This document shows positions 11,487-22,820 of a stretch of DNA of 64,000 nt, piece by piece. Each line of letters begins with the position of its first letter. Within the stretch, counting starts at the first letter, position 1. The position numbers and the translations under genes are program-made. The notes under the pieces were generated by a model. The model was not told where the DNA came from and searched no databases. It saw only the letters and a list, made by a program, of their open reading frames with translations. Origin of the DNA: Cavenderia fasciculata (Eukaryota; Evosea; Eumycetozoa; Acytosteliales; Cavenderiaceae); contig NW_004457711.1 in the NCBI RefSeq assembly GCF_000203815.1, positions 484,610 through 548,609 on the forward strand, given 5' to 3'.

Positions 11487-11982
11487 TCTTTAAGAAATAA
11501 AAATGATCTTGATATTAATCCGTTATGTCTGTATGGTTGAGAGATAATAAAAAGATAAAAGTATAGAATAGACTCATTAGTGGCTCAAATTGATCAAAAA
11601 TAAGTTGGTCACTCAAATGCCATGGTGGTACTTGTTGACGGGTTTTCTAAGCAATCCAGCCTTGTAGCACCAATTATGCAATGAAATGCTTCAAAACAAA
11701 ATGGAAATAATAAATTTGTGATGGTAATAAATGGAGCATAATAAAAATATTGGTTTATATTAACACAAACAATGGTGAGGGCATAATGAGAGATAGATGT
11801 GAGAAAAATAAAAAAAGTTTAGAATCTAAGTACATATACTCGAGTATAACAATGAATGACTAGTATCGTAATTGATAAAAAAGGTAGTGCTGTTTATTAT
11901 ATAGGATAGATATACGAGAGGTAGGTCTAAGAGATGTGGGTCTAGAGGCTATTAAATAAAAATAACATATCACCTTCTCTCT

Positions 11983-12091
11983 CCCTCTCTCTCTCTCTCA
12001 CTTTCATTCTTTCTCTTTCTTTTGCTTTGGATTGGAGAGTGTATTGAGAGAATAAATAAAATGGTTCGTATATAGAGAAATATTATCTCTC

Positions 12092-12122
<31 letters not shown>

Positions 12123-12163
12123 CTCTCTCTCTCTTTCTCTTTCTCTATCTCTCTCTCTCTCTA
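11983..12163. repeat. CT-rich microsatellite
   Basis: Interrupted CTCTCT runs with occasional TTT over about 180 bases. Confidence 0.85.
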
Positions 12164-12437
12164 TTAAATATTGCTTGTTACAATATTCTAATATGTACAC
12201 CACCGAATCTGTAAAAGGATATAAATAATACTTTTAACCAAATAAATAAACAATGTCTAGTGCGCAGGGTTGTTGTGGGCAAAAAAATCAACTTATTGTT
12301 CATAATTGATTATGCCATCATTGTTGCGTAAGGGGAAACAAATTGTTTTAAAATGTAATGGGATTGCGGCCAGGATATTTGAAATAAGCATTCAAGTCTC
12401 TAAAATAGCAATTGATGAGGTTAGGGTATCTGATATA

Positions 12438-12442
<5 letters not shown>

Positions 12443-12478
<36 letters not shown>
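12443..12478. repeat. CT dinucleotide repeat
   Basis: About 17 CT units with almost no interruption. Confidence 0.9.
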
Positions 12479-12480
<2 letters not shown>

Positions 12481-13474
12481 TTAGCACTGACATACAACAT
12501 ACAACAATAAATCACTATTGACCTTGATGTGTGAATACCATCGCTACTCGCTAAAGTTGTATGATCATTTTTTGTCGGCTTCACCTTGATGTAATCTACA
12601 CTTTGGTTCTTCTGCCTCCCAATAGGGTCCACCAAATTTTGGAAATTTTACTTTTTGTTCAAATGAACTTCCGATTTGCCACTGTGATAATAATTATCTA
12701 TTTCAAGTACTTAATATCGCTAATATTCATTGCATCATTATTGTGATTATGATGATTATAGTTATTCATTTTTGTATCATTAATACTATTACACACAAAT
12801 TGTTGTTGTTGCTGTACTGTGGCGATCAACTGATTTGTTGCTGATTAATCGTACTACCTGTATGGCACATTATTGAATAGCTCGACAGTATGTGAATTTA
12901 AATTACAGATAGTATTTAAGAGTACCTGTTAATATATATTATACGCATCATGTGAACATACATACATCACAAAACTAAGCCACAGATGCCATTACTGAGC
13001 TATTGTGTTATTGGTTTCTGCTTTAAAGAGTCTAAAGACATATATATATATGTAATGACAAGTATCTGCTAGTGCTGCTATCTGTTCATGTGACTTTGCG
13101 ATTTAAAAGTGACACGGTGAAAAGTGAGAGCAATTTTAAAGATGAAAAATTGCTAGTGCGCAAAAAAAAGGTACATTGTTTAATTTTTTTTATTTATTCT
13201 TGAGGAGGACCTGTTTGTTTGAAAAAGAATCTCGTGTACACATATTATATGTTTCTATCTCTAACCGAAACCACCATCTATTCTGCAGTAGACGATAATA
13301 TCATTCAAATCATAACTTTTCATAGTAATAATAATACAGAGACACTATCTAGAGATCTCAATAGAAATAGTCTAAAGTATACTACGTTATTGTCATGCAC
13401 TAAAAAGTATGATATTCAATTTAGCATCGTTTTATTATTTGAAGCAATAGTTTTTTTTTTTAAATAAGTAGACA

Positions 13475-13750
13475 ATGATTCTTTTTGGTGCAGATCTCTT
13501 ATCAAATGCGACACCATATAATCAATTGTTTGACGATGATATTTGGAGTAATTTAGGTATGTAATGAATATAGTATGAATATTAATCATTGTTTATGAAC
13601 AAAACTAACAATTTTAATTTTTTCTATCGAATAGTTTTAATGATCACTTGGGCACTCTTATTGCATCATCGTACTGTCATTGGTGTTACCCATGGTGTTG
13701 CCTATTACTGGTCCTTGGCGGCTGATGTCCTCTATGGCTGGTACCTCTGA
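13475..13750 (+). CDS. Small hydrophobic two-exon protein (65 aa)
   Basis: Exons 13475-13556 and 13635-13750 join in phase across a 78-base intron with a GTATGT donor and a TAG acceptor. The product begins MILFGADLLSNATPYNQLF and ends in a hydrophobic, Trp/Tyr-rich half (VLMITWALLLHHRTVIGV, then AYYWSLAADVLYGWYL). The clean intron and stop make it more than a chance frame, but nothing identifies it. It lies between the nuclease-like genes on the opposite strand. It may be a small membrane protein or a remnant of a larger gene. Confidence 0.4.
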
Positions 13751-14121
13751 GATCGGGCACCGATCAATTTAATTAATATTAACATTTAAATAATATATTT
13801 TAATTATCAAAAAACAAAACCTCTTTTATTATTTAAGGATTTAAATTACATTATACATTGATTTTACACCACCCGATCAAATAATCAACTAACTTTTTTT
13901 GGAATAATCAAATCACGTGTAACAAAATAATAAAATATAATAAATAATAGTAATATTATTTACACACTATATATAATAAGTAGCATTGCCCGCTGCGTTG
14001 TTTAATTATTTTTTGTAAATAATTGTTGTGAATTTATTTTTTAGTATAATTATTGTTTTTTTATATATTTGTAGAATAAAACTAGATGCATTAGCATAAT
14101 ATTAACAAGTTATAAGATTGT
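13751..14121. other. AT-rich spacer
   Basis: Convergent 3' regions of the small gene and the nuclease-like gene B; no gene seen. Confidence 0.6.
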
Positions 14122-15217
14122 TTAGGATAAAGTTTCGAATAATGTTGTGAGTTCCAATACTGGATCATTTGACAGACTATCACGATAACCACAAATTATG
14201 TTTGCAATACTTTCATAGGTTGACTGGTATGTGTGGAGAAATACTTTTTTGTCAACAATAATTGATTCAAGAAAACTGTTGAAACAATCCGACGAGTTCA
14301 TCAGAAATACTTGTAAAGATGTGGGATCCACTTTAACTAAAACCATCACAATTTCTTTTTCTAAGCCTGTTATCACTTGAAAATTGATTTGATCAGTCAA
14401 TAAGTCAAAGAATTCAGAGTCAACATGTTCAAAAGGAGTACTTTGAACATTTGTTTTAGTATTGGATTCTAAATTGTAATAAAAAATATTAGAAAAGTCT
14501 AAACTAATTTTCTTTTTTTAGTTTTTATATTGATTGGAACATACCTTGAGAAGAGATATAATTATCAATTTTGTCTTTAAAGGAGACATTTTTTTCTACC
14601 AAAGAAAATGAACTTTTTAATTGATCGTTGCCATTGAAAATGTGAAAAACATCCTTTGTTTCCATAAAGATAGGCATCTCTCTGTATAAATTGTCCGATA
14701 GGTAAATTACAATTCGTGACGATACCACCTCTTCAATGACTTTTGATACTAGTTTTGGCAGATCTCCACAATGTAGGTCAATGAACTGAAACGAAATTCG
14801 TAACAAGATTTGATTTTGATTAACCTTTAACCAATCCAACAGAAAACGATCTTTTTTGAGATATTCATAAGGTGACCAATGCTTTTTTCCATCGATTTCA
14901 ATATTAATTTTGTATATCTCTCCATGATTTGATCCAAGGGGTACCAAATATTTACCATCGTGTTGGAATTCCATTAAAAAGTCATTTCTATAACAGGAAC
15001 CTTTGTGATTGACCTGATCGGTGATTTTGAGGTATGATTGACCATCTTTAATACCCAACAGAGCTGGTATACCTTGTAATGCGTTTCTAAAAGTGGCTTC
15101 ATCTATTCCGGATGGGAGACTACAAGATCCACAACCATACTTGTCCCTGTGGACAAATGTGAAAAGTTTTCTCAAAACCATGATTGAAATAACATTGAGT
15201 ACTTGAACGGTGTCCAT
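14122..15217 (-). CDS. Putative PD-(D/E)XK-type nuclease protein B
   Basis: Exons 15217-14545 and 14468-14122 (GTATGT donor) splice to 339 residues. Key positions match protein A: YRNDFLMEF (D79), KINIEIDGKKHW (E107, D109, H113), KKDR (D123) and ILLRISFQF. Before them lies a Cys patch (CGSCS, about 29-33) absent from A. The C-terminal exon is helical. The start is taken as the first ATG, but an acceptor-like TTTTAG lies 24 bases upstream and the frame is open from it, so an upstream exon may exist. The gene at 15306-16737 is immediately upstream on the same strand. Known Vsr/DUF559-type folds cut DNA; that this protein does so is inference. Confidence 0.68.
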
Positions 15218-15305
15218 CTTTAACTTTGTGGTCAGTTTGCCTAAAAGGAATGAAACAAGAAATTAATATTAAAATAAAATAAATTTATAAATATTAACTA
15301 ATTAC

Positions 15306-16737
15306 TTAATGATTATTGGCAAATGTTTTGCCATAAATAGTTCTACCGTCTATAAGGATTAATTCCTCAAAAGGGTGATTTGATTTGACAATTCTTTCAA
15401 TTGCCTGTATTTCATTGGTTGAAATTCCTTTCTTTGTTCGAATATAGTTTTGGAATCCATTAAGCACTAGATCGCTGGGTGAACATTCATCGCACACAAG
15501 TTTTAAAATAACTTCGTTGATGGGTTGTTTTCCAAGGACCATTGTGATTTCGCGGAGACAAGCATCCAATATGAGGGTAATCTTTTTTTTAGAAGAATCA
15601 TTAATGACTTGATTAAGACATGAAGAAGATACAACTCCCATTTCGATTAATTCCTTTGTTTTTCTAATCGTTTGATTGTCTTTTCCTTTTTCCATGCAGT
15701 CTAACCATTGGTGTAAACCATTCAAAAATTTGGTGAATCGTTTCTCAGTATATAGCTCTGAATTTCCAATGTAATTAGATATATTCTTGTACTTGATATT
15801 GATGCTTGGTTCAAGTGAATTGAATTCAAATTGAGACTTACTTTTCTTCAATCTATTTTCAATTTCAACTACATTTGATTCGACTCCAATCGATTGGAGG
15901 AATTTGATGTTGTCAAGAAAGGTGTTTCTCCATGAAGGTGAAGATGTGGTATCCTGGCGACATTTGCATCCATCGAATAATTTTTTTAGCTTTTCAAAAA
16001 TTCTAAAATTGCAATAATAAAGGGTGAATGATTCTCCACATGAACATTTGACTTGGATTTCCCAATTTGCTGCTATTTCATCCAACTTTAAACCTCTCAA
16101 TGAGTCTACACCTTGTTGGAATTGTTGGTCATCCATGATGATTATTTTTGAGCTAATAAGTCCTTTGAGACCATTTGAGATTGCATCCTTTGCTGTTGGG
16201 CTATGGAAAATTGCACATATGCAATTTGTTGTACCATTATTGAGCTTGTGAATTTCAGAACATGTCATTGAGTGGGTGCAAGGTTGATTTTTTTCATTTT
16301 TCAAGATGATATCAACTTCTGGTGGGCGTGTGTCGATAATAGCTATAGTGGTTGATTTGATTGTTGATTCTTTGATTCGAGGGACGATGATATTATCGAT
16401 GTTAGGTTGTGAGTTGAGGATAACTCCACTTTTTTTTAAAGATTGAACTATTTCGATTACTTCCTTTCTTCTTGGCTCTTGGATACATTCTTCACACTTG
16501 CTGGTATTGGAAGGACTTATCTTTTCAAAGGCACCAAGTGATTTTCTCATTGTATGGTTTGAGCAAATTTTGTGATCCACTTGAAAGTCTCTTCTTTCTT
16601 TTTTTTTTGGGCTTTCCCTCCAAAAATACATTATATCGTTTCTTGTTAGTTTCAATTAATCCTTTGTTGATTTCTTTAAGCTCAGGAGTTTCAACTACTT
16701 TTAAATACTTTTTAAAATATACATCTTGCTCTGCCAT
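15306..16737 (-). CDS. Cys/His-rich protein upstream of nuclease B (one frame break)
   Basis: Two overlapping frames form one gene. From ATG 16737 a basic N-terminus runs into a ten-A run (16603-16612, written as T on the plus strand), where the frame shifts into a 449-codon frame ending at 15306. Seen in order are a C-x2-H followed by C-x2-C cluster (CSNHTMRK then CEEC), a CTHSMTC...CICAIFH cluster, and KCSCG...CKCR. These look like three zinc-binding units followed by a helical region of about 200 residues. I do not recognise the family. Only 88 bases separate it from nuclease B, so the two may be co-transcribed or one split gene. The break could be a homopolymer error. Confidence 0.55.
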
Positions 16738-17218
16738 ACTTTTAATTTGTAGAAAAGAAATAGTTTAATATGTATTCCAAATTAAAAAAACGCTATTTAT
16801 AACAAGAATAAATTTGGTTGATTCCCTTTACTTACTTTATTTGAAAAAGTGATAACCAAAGGAATCACCTTCAGTAAATTCTATCTTCAATAATAAAGTA
16901 TCTCTCTCTCTCTCTCTCTCTCTTTGTAGTATAAAGTATGTGTATTTAAATATGAGATCTTTGTGAGTTGTTGATTCTTCACTAATAATTGATTCAAAAA
17001 CTTAACACCCTGAATGCCCAAATATTTTCTCATTAGATTTTTTTCCACCTCACAAATAAGGTGTCCACCAGCATGTCATTGCTCCTTTGGATTGAATATA
17101 TTTCATTGCTTATTTAACAACATTGACAAGGACATAGAAGGACAACAATAGAACAAGAAGAACAAAATAAATAACTATCTCTAACTTATTGTGAGGTATT
17201 ATTTATTTGTATATTTAC
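16738..17218. other. Right edge of the inserted block
   Basis: Gene-free. It holds the upstream region of the Cys/His-rich gene, a CT run (16901-16923) and, near 17200-17218, the point where recognisable ABCG coding sequence stops. Confidence 0.6.
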
Positions 17219-19153
17219 AAGAATTAATATAAATCTAAAATATGGTCCTGCTGCATAAAATGGTTCAATCTAATCAAATAAATAAAAAAAGAAAAATATA
17301 GTTTTTAAATATTATTTTTTTTTGTTTCTGTTTCTTTGTTTTTACAACATACTCGTTGATTCGTCATCCAATATACAATGGTACCCATAATAACAGGTGT
17401 AAGAACTGCTAAAAGTACATCGGCTGTACTTTTAGCTAAAAAGAATGGTAATGTACCATAAACACCACTGGCTCTATCCTTTAAAAACAAGTTGACAACA
17501 AGTGGGAACACTTGAATGGTCATCATGACCGCTGGGAAAGATAAACCCATGATAAGGAAGGCCAAAACTCCGGTTCGTGATTGAATCGATGTTTGACCAA
17601 CACCTAATTGATAATAAACCAACCCACACAATAATCCTAAATGAAAGAATGTGATAAATAATATGTCTAGATAATTTTGAAAAAATAAATTTATATAATT
17701 ACCTTGAAAGATTGAATTGGTAACTTGGATTCTAGAAGCCATTGGATTTCTACGCATATTAAGTGTTTCTCTATGGAATAATAATCGATATTGTGTCATC
17801 CAAGAAGCACCTTGTCTAGATTCATATGACAATTCCTTTTTTTCAGATTGTATTTCGATATTGTCCAACTTTTCCTTGAGTTGAATGTTTGTTGGACCTT
17901 CTTTAAATTCTTTTTTGAGACGTATCATTTCATCGGGAGTTAATTTCTTTGTTATTTTTTCATTATTCTCCATTGTTACACTTAAATCTTCCATATCATC
18001 TTCAACTTGTGTATTAATTAAATCCACTAATCAAAAAAAAATAAATGAAATATATATATTTCATGTTAGAATCTAAAATGAAATGATTAATGAATATTAT
18101 TATTATTTTTTTTTCTACATACAAAAGAAATCAGCAGGATTAGTACTTGGATCACAATAGAAACCAAGGTTTTTAAAATAATCCAAAGCCAATTGAGTTT
18201 CACCATAATAGATTGTACTGCCATCACCCAACAATAACAATTTATCAAATAGGTTGTAAATATTGGAACGAGGTTGATGGATGGTACAGATGATGGTTCT
18301 TCCTGAATTGGCTAGTTTTCTGATAGCTCTCATCACACTTAGACTTGTATTGGAATCCAGCCCGGAAGTTGGTTCATCGACGAAGAGGATAGATGGACCT
18401 GTCAATAGCTCGATGGCAATGGTCACACGTCTACGTTCTCCACCAGAGATACCTCTAATCTTATCATCACCTACCAATGTATCTTTACATCTTTTTAATC
18501 CCATTTCTGCAAGTACTTCATTAACCTTTTTTATTTTATCATCGTATGCTAAAGAAAGAGAAAGAAAGAAAAGAAGAAAGTTAATAAATAATGATTCTAT
18601 ATAATATTTATCTTAATTTTTTTTTTCTAACTTACACATTTCTCTTGGCATTTTCAATTGAGCATAGAAAGATAACGTTTCAAATACGGTCATGGCAGGT
18701 GACAATGTATCAGATTGAGTGACATAACCACTCAACTTTTTAAATACATTGTATGGTGTTGAAGTACCATTCAAAAGAAGTTTACCAGAACCATTGATTG
18801 GAAGTCGATGTGCAACGATATCCAAAAGTGTTGTTTTACCAGCACCGCTTGGACCCAATATGCCAATCATCTCACCAGCCTGAATATGAGCATTGATATC
18901 AAACAATATTTGTTTTTGAACCTTTACCTTTTCCATCTCGTTTCTCTTTGGTCGATACATAATGATTCAATCCTTTGATTGTAAAATCAACTCTATTTTT
19001 AAATTGTTGACCATCTAATCTCTTTAATAAAAGAATAGAACAGAGTGTTAAACCAATAATGATGATTAAAGTTAATTGATTGATACATACAGATTTTAAA
19101 TCAGATATTTGATGATTAGATGTTTCTTCAAGTTCAATTGGTATAGTCGTCAT
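17219..19153 (-). pseudogene. ABCG-type ABC transporter, front half, 3'-truncated
   Basis: Minus-strand exons 19153-18636, 18548-18123, 18026-17703, 17636-17353 and 17269-17219 follow the plan of dictyostelid ABCG half-transporters. They show Walker A GPSGAGKTT, the Q-loop region YVTQSD, the signature ISGGERRR, Walker B ILFVDEPTSGLDS, the H-loop TIHQPRS, PADFFLDLIN, then the first membrane helices. Coding stops after FRFILIL at 17219. The last helices are absent here but present at 5523-6032. A one-base frame change near 18905 separates the N-terminal stretch from the ATPase domain. If intact it would be a membrane exporter driven by ATP, but as written it cannot give a full transporter. Confidence 0.85.
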
Positions 19154-21008
19154 CTGATTGATTGTACTTGATCGATAAATTAATTTAAATTGATTGTTGA
19201 CTATAGTGAATATTACATTGTATTATATTATATTATAATACATCATCACATTTTACAATGAAAAATAGAGAGATATAAGTACAGATACATATATTTTGAC
19301 AACACACACAAACAAATTCAATAATATTTACGTGTTTATTTTTAAAAAAAGATAATCCCGTCGTGGAAATAGAAAAGTTATAAATAAATAATATTATATT
19401 TGTATTGTTAAAAATAGAATAGTTGATGTAGACTCTATATATATATTTATTTATATAAAAAATAAAAATAGATAGAATTCTAATAATAAATATAAATATC
19501 TAAATTTTGCGTGTTGGGGCATCCATACCTCACAACTCTGAGTTGTGGTCAGACAGAACAAAGGGTCGCAACACCATAATGATGTTTTACTAAAACGGTA
19601 ACATCATAATTTGTTGTCTTCAACCCCTCAACAAATAAAGTCTCATCATCTCAACAATTCCATTTCATCAATGCCATTGTATAATGAATGTGTGTGTTGA
19701 CGATCGCGAAAAGACAAATGGCGGTGTGTGCGTGTGTAATCAACAACACCTGCATCTACTTTTCTTGTTGAAATTTTCACCCATACATCTACCGAGAGAG
19801 AGAGAGAAATATATAGGGTTACATTCAACCAATCATCATCATCATCATTACTACAACCAATCATTTTAAAATGATGATGCAAACAAAAACTAAACTAAAA
19901 GATAAATCTGTAATGATGATGTAATGAAGTAGAGAGAGAGACAGACAGAGCGGAAGATAACAAGTTCAATACACAACTTCAACTTTACAAGTACACATAA
20001 AACTCTTTTACACATGATTGTTGTGTTTTGGAGGATCGGAAATGCCCAATATCATCATACTCCAATGCACACGATCATTTACCGACAATTCATTCATTCA
20101 TTGATTCCCAATGAATGTCTAGGTGTTGTTTGTTGAAAGTTCTCTGACACTTTTCTGTGACAGGTACTTTGAATACTTTGAAGACCTTCCCTGCCTACTG
20201 CCTATAAACAGAACTCGAGATGGGATTGCCGATGAAACTGACCGCTCAAAGTCGTCGATCATGCAAAGAAAACCTCCGATCTCTTTGTTCGCTTGAAAAA
20301 ACTGCTAAAAACTAACCTCCTCCAACGAGAGGGGTAGGGCTAGTTGGGCGGGTCGTGTGCGAAGAGACAACACTGCAACAAAAATATCTATCATCTCACT
20401 GCACGCTCAAAAGGAATGAATGGATGAAAGATGTTCTTAGAGGAATGAGGCCGCCGGTACTGAGCCAGCTGCAACGCTCTGGTCAGACCTCGAATAAATC
20501 AAACCTAAACAATTAATTATAATTTTATAATTTTAATTTAATCTTCTCACAAACCAACACCTTCCAACCAAACGCAACACATCCAAACTATTCCTCATCA
20601 ACAACAACGACTAAAATACCTTTTCAGTTCATTGAAAATCCATACACTCATCCTCATCCTCCCACACAATAACGCAAACAAATAATAATCCTATCATCGG
20701 ATAATAATCATAATAATAATCTGTTGATCAATATCAACAATAACAACAAATCAGAATCAAAAAAACGAATACATTCAGATAACGAGTCCTTTACTTTCAA
20801 TCAACAAAAAGATCTATCTTCACACTGTTTGTCGGCGGCACATCTCTATTTTTAAAATTTTATTTTCTCGTTGCAACCGTCGTACTGATTTATCCACCCC
20901 CAAGCGCAAAAATCATATCACGAGACAAAAGAATAATATTCTATATTAGAATAGAGTAATAACATAATATCAATAGTAATAGGATAAATATATACAATTT
21001 TTAAAAAA
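19154..21008. other. 1.85 kb divergent intergenic region with unusual GC patches
   Basis: It separates the minus-strand ABCG gene from the plus-strand seven-helix gene. Most is AT-rich with CA-rich parts, but two patches stand out: a palindrome-centred segment at 19508-19580 and a G+C-richer, pairing-prone segment at 20205-20500. No convincing protein frame was seen. The last 400 bases, rich in CAA and AAT, look like a promoter and 5' leader. Confidence 0.6.
20205..20500 (+). ncRNA. Possible structured RNA (weak candidate)
   Basis: A non-coding stretch clearly richer in G+C than its surroundings. GAGAT (20217-20221) can pair with ATCTC (20279-20283). Inside, CGATG (20230-20234) pairs with CGTCG (20253-20257) using one G-U, extended by ACT with AGT. 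I could not match it to 5S, U1-U6, U3, RNase P or SRP RNA. Strand is a guess from the direction of the next gene. Confidence 0.2.
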
Positions 21009-22482
21009 ATGGCAATGACACCTGAATCATTTACAGGTGATCACACATTTGATATGCTTGTTGGTGCATACCTTATAGTTCGTATTATAGTGTCTGCATC
21101 AATGAGTTTAATGTGTGCACCACAAGTATACTATGAATATCTATATTTATTTGCAAAAAAACGATTTAAATTCAAAAGATTAAATCCAAGAATATTAGTA
21201 TTAATTGGTTTAACAATGTATCCAATCTGTATGTAAATTCAATAATTAATACATATATACATTTCCATAGATAAATAATAATTAATTTATACATTTCTTT
21301 TATAATTTCCATTTTTGTAGTTAGAATTTTATACTCTGCCATTTTATTTAAAACACATGATTTTGATTATGGATCGGTTGTTGTTTATTTGGGAATGTGG
21401 ACAACTGTAAGTACCTACTAAAAATGTATCCATTTATTATACTCTTACTTACTAGTTTGATTTAGTTTTTTATTTTCCAAGCATGGATATTTATTTGTTG
21501 TTTTTGGTTTCAACTGTTATATACATTTTTCATTTCAAAACAAATTAAATTAAAAAATAAGAATAGAATGTGGATATTCTCATGGTCATTGTGGGGATTG
21601 GTGTTGGCGTATACTGTTGGATACTCGATCATCTCGGCCTTGGATAAAAAGGCAACTCCTATGTTTTATACTGCCGGGTTCCTAGTGCTACTCGTTTTCT
21701 TTGGTATCTTTGCCGTCGTCAACTATTTTATTCTGTATCGTCAGATTAAAAAGTATGAAACCAAGATGAGATCGGATAATATGTCACTACGTGTGAGAAA
21801 GCTCAAGATCCTGTCTGCGGCACTCGTCGTCACCATTGTTTGCGTACTCATTCGTGATCTCGTCTACTATGTCATCATCAAGGTGCCAATGGATCACAAT
21901 CTACGTCACCTCTCTTCATTTATCACCTTTTTCTTTGAAGCTCTACAAGGCGTCATTATCATGATTGCCGTCTCTGAGCGTCCATCCTACTATTTCCTTT
22001 TCCGTAATGTCAATCCACACCGTGGTGACAGTACAGCTTCATCACACGTATCAAGTGAGTCCAACTCTCAATCAGTCGCCTCTAAAAATATGGCCACCAC
22101 AATCACCATCGATGACGGTGCATCATCTGTCACTGTTCAACATCCAAATATTAATAATAATGATAAATCACATGTCGTACACCAACAACAACAAGAGAAA
22201 AGTTCACATATTGCATTGACTGCTTCAAATCTTGTTGAATGGTCTGATGATGAAGATGAAGATGAAGATGATGAGGACAAACAAGATGGAAATGGTGCAG
22301 AACTTAGTACAATAGTTATTGTAGACAATAATAATATTAATAATAATAATAATAATACAAGTACCAATTCAGTGGAATCAACTAATAATATTCATGACGA
22401 CCAAGTAGAATTAACAGCTACAACAACCGAGGCAATAATAATAACAACAAACACGGACAATGACCATCCCACCGATGTATAA
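21009..22482 (+). CDS. Seven-helix membrane protein with acidic tail
   Basis: Exons 21009-21228, 21321-21406 and 21466-22482 splice in phase to 440 residues. About seven hydrophobic helices are visible from residue 15 to about 275, with short basic loops (KKRFKFKRLN, YRQIKKYETKMRSDN) on what is probably the cytosolic side. The remaining 165 residues are hydrophilic: a serine-rich part, a run of Asp/Glu (EDEDEDDEDKQDG) and Asn-rich stretches typical of dictyostelid tails. The layout fits a receptor-like 7TM family, possibly THH1/TOM1/TOM3-like, but no diagnostic motif settles it. The start is in the AAAAAAATGG context. Confidence 0.75.
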
Positions 22483-22820
22483 TATCCATAAATCAAACCA
22501 AAACAAAACAATTAATAATTATAATATTAGTCAAAATGAAGATGAATGTTTAAATAATAATCGTCATCTTACATACCACCACAACCTCATATGTTTATAA
22601 TACATAATCTAAACAACACACTAATAAATACTCTTGATATCTGTATAAATACATATTATGATTAAAACTATGTGTTTTGACACAAAACCTTACATACTTT
22701 GTCGATAAATATAAAGTGAGGCGCCAAAAATTCGACGAAAAAAGAAATGAAAAGATTCATTTGAAGAGCTTGCAGACAAAGATAGATTAATTATTAGATA
22801 GATAGATATAAAGAGGAAAG

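Larger units (their letters stand above)
11487..13474. other. Long gene-poor, low-complexity stretch
   Basis: About 2 kb without a supported gene. It contains pyrimidine-rich microsatellites at 11983-12163 and 12443-12478 and short AT-rich tracts. Short open frames here have repeat-derived or random-looking sequence. The part next to 11487 is presumably the upstream region of the minus-strand nuclease-like gene. Confidence 0.6.

Noticed and set aside
11620-11690. Minus-strand words HNWCYKAGLLRKPVNKYHHG
   Set aside because: A suggestive short peptide, but stops on both sides and no further similarity; too short to call.
15217-15305. Joining the zinc-cluster and nuclease B frames outright
   Set aside because: An in-frame TAA precedes the only donor-like GT, so a fusion is not supported by the sequence as given.
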